DNA of 52,548 bases from a virus. Location: positions 1 to 52,548 of the IMG/VR virus record IMGVR_UViG_3300042691_016209; one strand, 5' to 3'. The translations under genes and the position numbers were made by a program. Positions 16,811-26,295 of the stretch are shown here, in pieces (the first letter of the stretch is position 1; each line of letters opens with the position of its first letter). Under the pieces are notes generated by a model. It searched no databases. It saw nothing but the letters and a program-made list of their open reading frames with translations, and was not told where the DNA came from.

Positions 16811-17716
16811 ATGGCATACCTATCTCAGTTTGAATATTACAACAACCAAGACAATTGGGGGTCTTACCAATACGTTAGTCTTCAGGACATAGTCAACAAC
16901 TTCATGTTGATGTATGCGGGGAACAGTTCCCTTGTCAACAATGAGGAAAGGTTCAAGGTATTGTTCCATGCAAAAAGGGCAATTCAGGAACTGAACTATG
17001 ATGCCTTCAAAGAAGTGAAGGTATTGGAACTGAGCGTGTGCGATACGTTGCGTTTTGTGCTTCCACCTGACTTCGTGAATTGGGTAAGGATTTCATTGTA
17101 CAAGGATGGTTACCTGAGACCACTGAGTGAGAACATTCAGACTTTGTCATCGAATGCATATCTGCAAGACCAAAATTGCAATATCCTGTTCGACCAAAAT
17201 GGCAACATCCTTCAGCCTCAGTTTTCAAATATCGACTACGAGCGTATCAAGGGAACGAAGAAAAGTATCTACTTGAACCCGGGTCACCAATTCAACAACC
17301 AAAGTGGATGGTGTGTGGATGGTGATTGGTATTTTGATTATGCCGTTGGTGCCCGTTATGGATTGAACACAGAGACTGCTAATTTCAATCCTACGTTCAA
17401 CATTGACAAGAAAGCAGGTGTAATCAACTTTAGTTCCGATATGGCAAATGAGTTGTGCATCCTTGAGTATATTTCAGACGGCATGGAGAACGGTGACGAT
17501 TCACGTGTGTCCGTCAACAAACTATTCGAGAAATACGTGTATGCATATATCGAGTATGAAATCCTGAACCATAAGATTGGCATTCAGGAGTATGTGGTTG
17601 CACGTGCAAGGAAAGAAAAGGCAGCACTGCTCAGGAACGCAAAGATTCGTATCAGTAACATACATCCGGGAAGGTTGCTGATGAACCTTCGTGGTCGTGA
17701 CAAGTTCATAAAATAA
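16811..17716 (+). CDS. Tail hub / tubular-protein-A-like adaptor
   Basis: 301 residues. An N-terminal helical segment (LQDIVNNFMLMYAG... RFKVLFHAKRAIQELNYDA) is followed by VLELSVCDTLRFVLPPDFVNWVRISLYKDG and a long beta region, ending in a two-helix tail (YAYIEYEILNHKIGIQEYVV and RARKEKAALLRNAKIRIS). This helix-barrel-helix layout and location directly before the giant nozzle-like gene match the role of tail tubular protein A or gp11-like adaptors in podoviruses. Assignment is by analogy of size, order and fold-like pattern. Confidence 0.6.
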   Translation: MAYLSQFEYYNNQDNWGSYQYVSLQDIVNNFMLMYAGNSSLVNNEERFKVLFHAKRAIQELNYDAFKEVKVLELSVCDTLRFVLPPDFVNWVRISLYKDGYLRPLSENIQTLSSNAYLQDQNCNILFDQNGNILQPQFSNIDYERIKGTKKSIYLNPGHQFNNQSGWCVDGDWYFDYAVGARYGLNTETANFNPTFNIDKKAGVINFSSDMANELCILEYISDGMENGDDSRVSVNKLFEKYVYAYIEYEILNHKIGIQEYVVARARKEKAALLRNAKIRISNIHPGRLLMNLRGRDKFIK

Positions 17717-17717
17717 T

Positions 17718-20700
17718 ATGGCAAACTTCTCAAGGAACTTCACATCGGGTAGGATGAACAAAGCGTTCGATGAACGTGTCATCCCGAATGGTGAATATAT
17801 TGATGCCCTTAACTGTAGGTTAGGGTCTACTGAAGAGAGTGAGATTGGTTCCCTTGAAAATTCAAAGGGGAACATAAAACTGACCACGCTTCAGTACATC
17901 GATGGCACTCCATTGAGTGCCAATGCAAGGGCAATCGGTGCATATGAGGATGGAGCCAACGAGACCATTTATTGGTTTGTACATGACCCAACCTTCACTC
18001 TTGGTGCTACAGGTAAGTTGGATTTGATTGTGTCATACAACGTGCAGACAACAGTTCTGACATACCACGTTGTAAGTATCGATGATGGCAGCACAATCAA
18101 TACGACGCTTAACTTCAATCCTCTGTACCTGATTACAGGTGTGAACCTTGTCGATTCAGATTCTGAAGGATTGTTGTTTTGGACGGATGACTACAATCAG
18201 CCGAGGTTCATCAACATAACAAGGAACTACAATACTCCTGTTGCGTTTATTGACCAATTCTCTGCTGAGTCTTTGCTTGTAATCAAGAAGCCACCGATTG
18301 AAGCACCGACGATTTCGTTCTTGACTTCTTCAAACCAAGAAAACTTCTTGGAAGAGAGATTCATCTGTTTTGCATATAGGTATAAATATGCAGACAACGA
18401 ATACTCTGCCACATCCCAATTCTCAGAACCTGCATTCATTCCAAAACCGTTCAATTTTGAAGTGAACAGTTTCTTGAACGAAGGGATGGTGAACATTTAC
18501 AATACTGTCCAAATATCTTTCAATACAGGTGGACCGCTTGTCGTTGGTATAGACTTGTTGTTCAAGGAAGCAGCGAACAATACAATCAAGGTAATCGAGA
18601 AACTTGATAAGACTATACTTGGATGGGGTAACAATACGATTCAGAACTATACCTTCAACAACTCAAAGATATTCACCGTTCTTCCTGAAGCGGAGTTGCT
18701 GAGGTTGTATGATAATGTCCCAAGGCTTGCAAAGGCTCAGACTATAATGGGCAATAGGCTTGTGTATGGTAACTATGTCGAGGGTTATGACTTGATTGAT
18801 AAGTTTGACAGTCCGTTGAGGCTAACATACTATACAGACCTTCAGACAGAAATAATCAACAATTTTGACCTTTCAGATAATACTGATAATGGTGTATACA
18901 ATTGGGGTAGTTTTGAGGTAGTACCAAATGCAATGCTTGTTGTTGACTTCACAAATGTTGCAAACAACTTAAATGCAGGGGCACAGATTACTATTGATGT
19001 AGAACTAACACATAACAGGTTTACAGGGTATTCTCCTTCACCACCTTCACAAATAACACAATCAGCACAATTCAATTGGACATTCACATTGCCGACTAAC
19101 TATGCAAGTGTGGCTGCAATGGCTTCGTCAGTTCAGTTCCAAGATGCTGTTGGTACTGTTGCAAATATCAAACCTGTATATGACCCAAATCCATTGAATC
19201 CAACATCATGCGATGGATTTACGTTTACAGATGTATTTAACTGTTCTATCCCAAATACATTAAGTCTTGGATTCTCAACAATTCCACTTGGTAATACTTT
19301 TGTATCAAAATCACAAAGTGGAATAACAGGTCCGGGACAGCCAATATTTATTTCACCTGTATATCTTGGTGATATCAATAAAGTTGGGTTCACATTTCCT
19401 GCAATGAAATTTCAGGAAGACCGCAATAACCCAACATCCCCACAGTATAGCGTCTATGAATTCTTTGAAATAGATAATGCTCGTGTTTCTTTCACGGATG
19501 TTGGAGCGATGAAGAGCCTTCACAGCAATCGTGGATATGATGTCGGGATTGTGTACATGGACGAGTTTAACCGTGCAAGCACTGCATTGGTTAGTGAGAA
19601 TAATACAGTACACGTTCCATGTGGTAATTGTGACAGCAGGAATTGGATTAAGGTAACCATACCGACTACACAACGTGCCCCATATTGGGCAAAGCGTTAC
19701 AAGTTTGTAATCAAGGCAGACAGGGAAAATTATGAGACAATATATGCAAGCATATTCTTCATAGACCCTGCTACGAACAATGCTTATATCCTTTTGGATG
19801 GTGAGAATGCACGTAAGGTTGAGTCAGGTGACAGATTGATTGTGAAGGCTGATTCTACAGGTCCTGCTCAAACTTGTCAATACGTTACTGTTCTTGAGAA
19901 AGAGGCGAAGCCTGATGACTTCCTTCAGATACCAAGTGTTTTAGACCCAAGTACAAATATCCATGTGCCCGGTGGTGTATACATGAAAGTGAATCCAAAC
20001 AATTTGAGTTTGGTATACGATGAAGAGTCTTATATAACATATGGCACAATAAATAGAGTTGCTTCAGGAGCAGGTTTATATCCTGTTGTTTATTATCCTG
20101 TAAATAGATATGATACTGTAACATCACAGTGGTCAGACTATGATATACCCGCAGGTAGTAGAATAGTATTTGATTTTGAATTTGAAAGAAGGGGTTCAGC
20201 AAGTAGTAATAATTGTGAAAAAAGATACTATAAACTAACAAAGACACTAATATCATCATCTAACTATATAAATTTCAAGGCTTGGTTTGATGGTGATAAT
20301 GTAGAAAATATACTTAATGATGGGTTCCAAGAAGTAGGAGGGGTTGGACAGTGTTCAATTGGTAATGTATATAACAATACTTTATTAAATGGTACAATAC
20401 CATATTCTAATACTGATTATACATTTTCACCACCCGGAGATTTATGCAATAATCAATATCAGTTCATACAAGACCCTTCTACACTAAAGACAGCATTGAG
20501 GATAATCGGTACTCGTGCTTGTGGTACTAATAAAAACAACAGGTCTACATTAAAGGTCAATATCCAAGTATTCAGGGCAGAAGACCTTCTGATATTTGAG
20601 ACCGAGCCGAGCGATACATTGCCTGATGTGTTCTACGAGAACAATATGTCATTTGGTGTAGGACCTAATGGTGAACACTTGGGCAATATCCAAGACCAAG

Positions 20701-22448
20701 ACTTTGGAACATCAACATCAGGGATAGTAGACACTCAGTTCTTCAATTGCTTTGCATATGGCAACGGAGCAGAGTCATACAAGGTAAGGGATTCCGTTGT
20801 CGGAAGGACATTCAACTTGGGCAACAGGATTACTACAGTTGCCGCACAAGACTACAAAGAAGCAGACAGGTTTGCAGACCTCACGTATTCGGGTGTATAC
20901 AACGACGAGAGCAACGTGAACAGGCTGAACGCATTCAATATGGGTCTGCTGAACTTCAAAGCGTTGGAGGACTCCTTTGGACCCATTACGTTGATTGATG
21001 CACGTGAGACTGATATACTTGTTCTTCAGGAAGACAAAATCTCTTATGTACTTGCAGGTAAAAACCTTTTGTCTGATGCTGCCGCAGGTGGTGCAATCAC
21101 ATCTGTTCCTGAAGTATTGGGGACTCAGATTGCTCGTATCGAAAAATACGGCAACAGTTTCAACCCTGAATCATTTGCAAAGTGGGGGTCAGACAAGTTC
21201 TTCACGGATGCAAAACGTGGTGCTGTAATCCAATTGCAGGGTGACTCGTACAACAATGAAAGGCTTGCTGTAATTTCTGAAGCCAATATGCGTCCTTGGT
21301 TCAGGGACGTATTCATCGACACATTGGGCAAGCAGAAGTTGGGTGGATACGACCCATACATGACCGAGTACGTGTTGTCAACCAACAACATACCAATCCC
21401 TACACCTTCGGATTGCATTGGCTGTGGTTTCAAGCAGACATTCACAATCCTTGGTCCTGAGAATCCTCAAATCTATTGCGTGGATTTGGGCATTCTTGTG
21501 GGGGACTTTACTATCACTTGGGAAATTACGAGCCTTACACCGGGTGCTACAGTATCCGTTGATGCGACATACGATGGTGTTACGACATCTTCGGGACCTG
21601 TTGTTTCAGGTGGGTCATTATCAATCACAAAGGGAGGTGTTTCACCTACCACAGTTGACATAGACATATCATCCACAGGTCTTGCATCAGTGAAGGTTAC
21701 CGTGTCCTGCCCTGAGGTTACCGAGATAACAATCATCGAGGTAGTTCTTACGGATGATGTTGACAGTGGCAAGTACATCCACGCTGAGTACAAGTACGTG
21801 AACGGTCCGTACATCAGTCCGACCACATCGAACTTGGTTACGTTCCAATCCTCAATGACAGTGCCCTTGGTTTCGAGGTACAATTCCTCTACAGGGGCAC
21901 AAGGATTTGGAAGTTTCCCACTTGATGGTTCTGTTGTGACACTTATCTCCAACAAGATAGGGTTCGATGATTTCGACTTCAATCCTGCAACGAACAACTT
22001 CAGGTGGTTGAGGTCTAACACACTGTACAACAACACGAGCGTTGATATCAATGCTCTATTGGTTGCTGCAAACGTCGCTGCTCCAATCATGGGGTCAGCA
22101 CCAACGTATTACGCAGACTTCGTGATGCCGACATCTACAGACCAATACCTGTACTTGATTTGGGACTTGCGTTCTCCTGTCGAGACTGTGTTGTGTTACG
22201 ACGAGTTGTCCCTGATTTCTGCTTGCTGTGGTTGTGGTGGATGTCTTGAGTTGTGTTCGTACTATGAACTGACCAACAGCACTGAAGGAGCGAATGTTCA
22301 ATACACCGACTGTTCTTCAGGCGAGACATTCATTGTGAGCGTACCACTTGGGGTATCATACCTATGCTCAAGCACATTGCCTGTACCAATCAGGGGTGCT
22401 GAGGTTGATGTTGTATTTTCGGAATGTGGATGTCCATCAATAACGTAA
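17718..22448 (+). CDS. Large tail nozzle/muzzle-like protein with Cys-rich C-terminal module
   Basis: 1576 residues. The opening (FTSGRMNKAFDERVIPNGEY, then IDALNCRLGSTEESEIGSLEN) resembles the start of T7 gp12-like nozzle proteins and related large podovirus tail proteins, which form the distal tube. Most of the chain is beta-rich. Residues about 770-950 (bases 20030-20560) are visibly more AT-rich, with ATA, AAT and AGT codons, than the flanks, suggesting a replaced or inserted domain. A later block carries Ig-like strands. The last 65 residues (about 1510-1574) form a Cys module (YELTN...YTDC...G..Y.C...F.ECGC) that recurs in the next gene. A host-contact role is likely but inferred. Confidence 0.7.
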   Translation: MANFSRNFTSGRMNKAFDERVIPNGEYIDALNCRLGSTEESEIGSLENSKGNIKLTTLQYIDGTPLSANARAIGAYEDGANETIYWFVHDPTFTLGATGKLDLIVSYNVQTTVLTYHVVSIDDGSTINTTLNFNPLYLITGVNLVDSDSEGLLFWTDDYNQPRFINITRNYNTPVAFIDQFSAESLLVIKKPPIEAPTISFLTSSNQENFLEERFICFAYRYKYADNEYSATSQFSEPAFIPKPFNFEVNSFLNEGMVNIYNTVQISFNTGGPLVVGIDLLFKEAANNTIKVIEKLDKTILGWGNNTIQNYTFNNSKIFTVLPEAELLRLYDNVPRLAKAQTIMGNRLVYGNYVEGYDLIDKFDSPLRLTYYTDLQTEIINNFDLSDNTDNGVYNWGSFEVVPNAMLVVDFTNVANNLNAGAQITIDVELTHNRFTGYSPSPPSQITQSAQFNWTFTLPTNYASVAAMASSVQFQDAVGTVANIKPVYDPNPLNPTSCDGFTFTDVFNCSIPNTLSLGFSTIPLGNTFVSKSQSGITGPGQPIFISPVYLGDINKVGFTFPAMKFQEDRNNPTSPQYSVYEFFEIDNARVSFTDVGAMKSLHSNRGYDVGIVYMDEFNRASTALVSENNTVHVPCGNCDSRNWIKVTIPTTQRAPYWAKRYKFVIKADRENYETIYASIFFIDPATNNAYILLDGENARKVESGDRLIVKADSTGPAQTCQYVTVLEKEAKPDDFLQIPSVLDPSTNIHVPGGVYMKVNPNNLSLVYDEESYITYGTINRVASGAGLYPVVYYPVNRYDTVTSQWSDYDIPAGSRIVFDFEFERRGSASSNNCEKRYYKLTKTLISSSNYINFKAWFDGDNVENILNDGFQEVGGVGQCSIGNVYNNTLLNGTIPYSNTDYTFSPPGDLCNNQYQFIQDPSTLKTALRIIGTRACGTNKNNRSTLKVNIQVFRAEDLLIFETEPSDTLPDVFYENNMSFGVGPNGEHLGNIQDQDFGTSTSGIVDTQFFNCFAYGNGAESYKVRDSVVGRTFNLGNRITTVAAQDYKEADRFADLTYSGVYNDESNVNRLNAFNMGLLNFKALEDSFGPITLIDARETDILVLQEDKISYVLAGKNLLSDAAAGGAITSVPEVLGTQIARIEKYGNSFNPESFAKWGSDKFFTDAKRGAVIQLQGDSYNNERLAVISEANMRPWFRDVFIDTLGKQKLGGYDPYMTEYVLSTNNIPIPTPSDCIGCGFKQTFTILGPENPQIYCVDLGILVGDFTITWEITSLTPGATVSVDATYDGVTTSSGPVVSGGSLSITKGGVSPTTVDIDISSTGLASVKVTVSCPEVTEITIIEVVLTDDVDSGKYIHAEYKYVNGPYISPTTSNLVTFQSSMTVPLVSRYNSSTGAQGFGSFPLDGSVVTLISNKIGFDDFDFNPATNNFRWLRSNTLYNNTSVDINALLVAANVAAPIMGSAPTYYADFVMPTSTDQYLYLIWDLRSPVETVLCYDELSLISACCGCGGCLELCSYYELTNSTEGANVQYTDCSSGETFIVSVPLGVSYLCSSTLPVPIRGAEVDVVFSECGCPSIT

Positions 22449-22457
22449 ATTTGAATC

Positions 22458-24161
22458 ATGCCATCATCAACATTTTATATAAACGGACCTACACTGTCAC
22501 TGGCAACAGCCGTATTCACGGATGCTGCCATGACAACCTGTGCTGCTGATGGATACTATTCGGATGGCTCCGTAGTCAGATATCAATCTGCGTGTTCGCT
22601 TCTTCCTGAGGCGATGTGCCCTGAATGTATTCCGTTGTGCGGTGACAACAACATCGTGTACAACGTGACACCGGGGATTGGATTGGTTCACGTGTACATC
22701 GACACAGGTTCAGCACTTGGTGCGATTGTAATCAGGTTCAACCCTTATACCATCCCGATTGGTTTCCTGTCTCAGTTCGGGACTTTGAGTTACAACGGAT
22801 TCTCATCCAACCTTCATGGGTGGCTTCAGGGGACTGCGAACCTTCCTACATTCGTTGGTGAGACCGCATTGGATTGTGGTATCGTTGCAGGTTCTCCGTA
22901 CACGCTTGACGAGTATGCATACCAAGGGGCAGGATTCGTACCGTTGATGACCACGGTATCTGTTTCGGTAGGTGCAGGTCAGATGCAGACCACCACTGTC
23001 GCTCCAACAGAGTGCGTGATGGTCATCCCTAAGTTGGATAATACGTTCACAGTAGTGAACAATATGTTCTATTCAATCTGTGGAAGTCCCGGTCAGTTCG
23101 ATATCGAGGTTGCCTGTCCTGCTCCTTTGAATGATTGGAAGGGTGGCAAAATAAAAGGTACTGCAACAGAGGCTTGTTTGACACCTGCTGACAAGACATA
23201 TTACTATGTCCATGTGAACGGCAGCGGTGGTGTACTTGGGTTGTACGATATTGTATTCTCAGACCCGAATGGTCAATCACCATTGTCGGCAGGATACTAC
23301 AGCACAGGCTCAATGAGTGGCTCATGGTCTTGGGTTCAGGTGGATGCAAACGGTGTGGTCATTGCATTCGGTTCATGTGAGCCGACATCTTTCTATGAAG
23401 TCACAAAATGCTACGACTACCTGTCTACTGAAATCATAGGCGTACCTGCTACTTTGTTAATCGGTGACTTTGTAGAATTGGTTGAATATCCGGGGTGCGT
23501 ATGGTATGTTACAGGAACTGCTGTCGCTCCTGCTACTGCCACATTCTTTCAAATGGGAGTTGATTGTGCGTCTCAGTGCAGCAAGTATTATTTGAAGAAT
23601 TTGTCTGCATCTCCTGCTGAACTGATTTATACTGACTGTGATGGCAATGCTGTTTCAGGTATTTATATGGCAGGTGGTGACAAGATATTCATATGTGCAA
23701 GAACAATAGACCCTGTTGTTTTGCCACCTGCAATAGAGTTTGCATTACAGGGGTGCGTCTGCGATTATACATTTGTATATAAAGTGGCACTCTGCGGAGA
23801 CTCTTCCGTTGAGTTCATCGTATCCTCAACATATGCTGTAGACCCTGCATTCTTGGTTAAGATTACCGTTACTGAATACCAAGATTGTTGGTTTGAGATT
23901 GTCGAGGAATCCACGGCATATCCTACTGCCAACATTGTTTCCGACAATGCAGGTGCATTCGACTGTGATTCTGTTTGTTTCAGGTATAAAATCACAAACA
24001 CGGATGTAGTAAGCGTTCAGGTGAATTACACCACTTGTGACTTCACACCATCGAATATCATAGTCCCTGTCGGAGGCATTGCATACATTTGTGCCATCTC
24101 CAATACACCAACCACGATGGGTAGTGCTTTGATTGAGTTTGACCAATGCAATTGCTCTTAA
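22458..24161 (+). CDS. Cys-rich repeat-bearing tail protein
   Basis: 567 residues with many cysteines. Two copies of the same Cys module found at the end of the preceding protein occur here (about residues 373-436 and 505-567: YYLKN...YTDC...IYMAGG..FICA...GCVC and FRYKITN...YTTC...IIVPVGG.AYICA...QCNC). Between and before them is a second repeat type (CYDYLS...GDFVELVEYPGCVWYV...VDCASQC and its partner around 440-500). Such modules are known from large phage and bacterial adhesive proteins. It follows the nozzle-like gene by nine bases; a receptor-binding or tail-tip role is inferred. Confidence 0.6.
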   Translation: MPSSTFYINGPTLSLATAVFTDAAMTTCAADGYYSDGSVVRYQSACSLLPEAMCPECIPLCGDNNIVYNVTPGIGLVHVYIDTGSALGAIVIRFNPYTIPIGFLSQFGTLSYNGFSSNLHGWLQGTANLPTFVGETALDCGIVAGSPYTLDEYAYQGAGFVPLMTTVSVSVGAGQMQTTTVAPTECVMVIPKLDNTFTVVNNMFYSICGSPGQFDIEVACPAPLNDWKGGKIKGTATEACLTPADKTYYYVHVNGSGGVLGLYDIVFSDPNGQSPLSAGYYSTGSMSGSWSWVQVDANGVVIAFGSCEPTSFYEVTKCYDYLSTEIIGVPATLLIGDFVELVEYPGCVWYVTGTAVAPATATFFQMGVDCASQCSKYYLKNLSASPAELIYTDCDGNAVSGIYMAGGDKIFICARTIDPVVLPPAIEFALQGCVCDYTFVYKVALCGDSSVEFIVSSTYAVDPAFLVKITVTEYQDCWFEIVEESTAYPTANIVSDNAGAFDCDSVCFRYKITNTDVVSVQVNYTTCDFTPSNIIVPVGGIAYICAISNTPTTMGSALIEFDQCNCS

Positions 24162-24162
24162 T

Positions 24163-24984
24163 ATGGCTGCTATTACTTACGACTATACGCTTTCTTATGA
24201 TGATGGGGTTGAGGGGTGGACTTCATTCTTCTCCTACAAACCCGATTGGATGATTGGGATGAATCAGTTCTTCTACACGTTTAATGGTGGGAATCTGTAT
24301 CAGCACAACGTGAACAACACGAGGAACAATTTCTATGGTGTTCAATACCAATCAATAGTACAGAGTGTATTCAATGATGCACCACTTGAGAACAAGATAT
24401 TCAAGACATTGAACTTGGAGGGTGACCATCCATGGGACACCACGATGGTTACTGACATACAGAACACAGGGTTCATGAGTGCAAGTTGGTATGAGCAGAA
24501 AGAGGGGTCTTGGTATGCGTTTGTGCGTAACTCAGGCACGACACCTGCCGACCCTACTCAGAACTACCCATTGAGGTCACTGAATGGTATCGGAAGAAGC
24601 GTTACAGTGGATACGACCAACCCTGCTGCCGTGGTGATAAACTTCCCGATATCTCCATTGGTACAGATTGGAAATATCATCAGCATAGGTGACAATCTGT
24701 ACATAGCCTATGCACCTTTGTTCAACGTGCCCATATTCATCGGTAAGGTAACCAACATCGTGGTGAACTATCCATCGGGTAACAACTATCTTGTTGTTGA
24801 CACCACAGTGCCATCGGGTTCGTTGCCTACTGCTCCTGACGCATACTATCTTTTCATTAAGAACTCAATTGCTGAATCCCATGGGGTGCTTGGTCACTAC
24901 TGTGTGTTCACTTTGATAAACTCCCAAACTGTCAAGACTGAATTGTTTGCCGTAAACTCAGAGGTGATGAAGAGTTTTCCGTGA
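24163..24984 (+). CDS. Tail-associated structural protein
   Basis: 273 residues from ATG 24163, which lies one base after the upstream stop; an in-frame ATG at 24133 is inside the previous gene. The opening (TYDYTLSYDDGVEGWTSFFS, then YKPDWMIGMNQFFYTFNGGN) is of the type found in tail or stabilisation proteins of Bacteroidota podoviruses as far as I recall. The chain is beta-rich with a Pro/Asn/Gly-rich second half. Nothing enzymatic is visible. It ends seven bases before a TATCTTTG box. Confidence 0.6.
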   Translation: MAAITYDYTLSYDDGVEGWTSFFSYKPDWMIGMNQFFYTFNGGNLYQHNVNNTRNNFYGVQYQSIVQSVFNDAPLENKIFKTLNLEGDHPWDTTMVTDIQNTGFMSASWYEQKEGSWYAFVRNSGTTPADPTQNYPLRSLNGIGRSVTVDTTNPAAVVINFPISPLVQIGNIISIGDNLYIAYAPLFNVPIFIGKVTNIVVNYPSGNNYLVVDTTVPSGSLPTAPDAYYLFIKNSIAESHGVLGHYCVFTLINSQTVKTELFAVNSEVMKSFP

Positions 24985-24990
24985 AACTTG

Positions 24991-24998
24991 TATCTTTG
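24991..24998 (+). promoter_or_regulatory. -7 box TATCTTTG upstream of GNAT gene
   Basis: TATCTTTG, the same octamer as at 15821, lies directly after the preceding stop and 32 bases before the ATG at 25030. The predicted start of transcription falls at about 25003-25006, so the palindrome at 25004-25021 would form the extreme 5' end of the mRNA. Confidence 0.55.
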
Positions 24999-25003
24999 TA
25001 GTG

Positions 25004-25021
25004 AGTGTGTTCGAACACACT
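25004..25021 (+). repeat. Dispersed palindrome at predicted mRNA 5' end (copy 4)
   Basis: Perfect 18-base palindrome AGTGTGTTCGAACACACT. It is not followed by a T-tract and lies between a promoter box and the GNAT start codon, so it is not a terminator for the preceding gene. As RNA it would be a 5'-terminal stem-loop; as DNA it could be an operator overlapping the transcription start. Confidence 0.75.
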
Positions 25022-25029
25022 GATGACCA

Positions 25030-25437
25030 ATGTACAGTATCATTCCGTTACAATACTCTGATTATGATGAATTCCTGATTGGATGGTGGGATGAATGGGG
25101 TTGGGTGCCTCCAACCCGTGATTTTTTACCTGACGACGGAAAGGGTGGTATCTTGGTTTCGTATGACGGGATACCTGTGTGTGCAGGGTTCCTTTATACC
25201 ACGAACAGCAAGGTGGCATGGGTTGATTGGATTATATCCGATAGGTCATTCAGGAAGGAAGAGGAAAGGAAGGAGTGTATTAGGCTTCTTGTTTCAACTC
25301 TTACTAATATTGCAAAGAAGACAGGTCATAAGTTTGCATATGCCTTGATTAAACACAAGGGATTGATAGAAGCATATGAGAGTCTTGGGTATATTAGTGG
25401 CGACAATTATACAAGTGAGATGATTAAATCTCTATAA
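25030..25437 (+). CDS. GNAT-family N-acetyltransferase
   Basis: 135 residues. The pattern fits a compact GNAT domain: N-terminal strand and helix (IIPLQYSDYDEFLIGWWDEW), a central strand pair GGILVSYDGIPVCAGFLY, the strand VAWVDWIISDRSFR, a helix ECIRLLVSTLTNIAK, and the closing YALIKHKGLIEAYESLGYI segment that in GNATs covers acetyl-CoA. It would transfer an acetyl group from acetyl-CoA to an amine; the substrate is unknown. It has its own promoter-like box and a palindrome in the leader, unlike its virion-gene neighbours. A second GNAT-like domain is embedded in the giant protein downstream. Confidence 0.75.
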   Translation: MYSIIPLQYSDYDEFLIGWWDEWGWVPPTRDFLPDDGKGGILVSYDGIPVCAGFLYTTNSKVAWVDWIISDRSFRKEEERKECIRLLVSTLTNIAKKTGHKFAYALIKHKGLIEAYESLGYISGDNYTSEMIKSL

Positions 25438-25440
25438 ACT

Positions 25441-26292
25441 ATGGCAGTAACAACAGCAGCGGTTGTAGGTATAGCGGCAACAGCAGCCACAACAGGCTTT
25501 TCGTTTGCACAGGCAAACAAACAGCGTAAACTTCAGCGTGAAGCGGAAAGCCAAGCAAAAGAAATGATGGCTGAGGCACGCAAGAAACTTGATGTGAATT
25601 TTTACGAGCAACTTGCGATTCAGAAAGAGCCATACGAATTGGAGCGCGAAGCAATGATTGCAGCAGGGGCACAGGCTATCGAGGCAGGTGTTGAGAGTGA
25701 GCGTGGTGCTGCTGCTACGGCAGGTCGTATTCAGATGGCTCAACAGGCAGGTCAGCGTGATATTGCCACTGCAATGGGTCAGGAACTCCTTGGTCTTGAG
25801 AAGTTGACTGCTGAAGAAGAGTCAAGACTTCGCGATGTCAAGACTCAGATTGACCTTGAGGAAGCGGCAGGTGCACAGATGGCTGCTGCATCTGCTGAAG
25901 AGCGTGCGAATCTTGCAACCATGCAGGGTGTTGAAGGATTGATAAACACGGGTCAACAGGCTGCACAAATGGTTCCTTTGTTTGCTCGTAACAGGGGTGC
26001 AGAGATGGCTGCATTGTCTCAGATGCAATTGACACCTGAGTTAGAAGCAAAATTAGGAACAATCAAACAATACGAAGGGTCTCCGTTTCAGGATGGTAAA
26101 CTTGACTTCAGCAAATTTGCTGATATGTCAAAGTCACAATACAACCAATTCATGAAACAAGGGTTAACCCGTCAGCAGAGGAATATGCTTTTGTTCAATC
26201 CTCAGTACACAAACCTATATAACCAATACAGTGGTCTTGATGCGTTCAACTACTTGAATAACCCAAATCGCAACCAAGCAGCAGGACAATAA
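25441..26292 (+). CDS. Internal virion protein, gp14-like candidate
   Basis: 283 residues. The N-terminus is Ala/Thr-rich and hydrophobic (AAVVGIAATAATTGFSFAQA), followed by a long Ala/Gln/Glu-rich helical region (about residues 25-170) and an Asn/Gln-rich tail. This design (short membrane-seeking N-terminus plus coiled coil, placed just before two large ejection-type proteins) matches the smallest internal virion protein of T7-like phages, which inserts into the outer membrane on ejection. Homology is not demonstrable from the sequence alone. Confidence 0.55.
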   Translation: MAVTTAAVVGIAATAATTGFSFAQANKQRKLQREAESQAKEMMAEARKKLDVNFYEQLAIQKEPYELEREAMIAAGAQAIEAGVESERGAAATAGRIQMAQQAGQRDIATAMGQELLGLEKLTAEEESRLRDVKTQIDLEEAAGAQMAAASAEERANLATMQGVEGLINTGQQAAQMVPLFARNRGAEMAALSQMQLTPELEAKLGTIKQYEGSPFQDGKLDFSKFADMSKSQYNQFMKQGLTRQQRNMLLFNPQYTNLYNQYSGLDAFNYLNNPNRNQAAGQ

Positions 26293-26295
26293 GCC

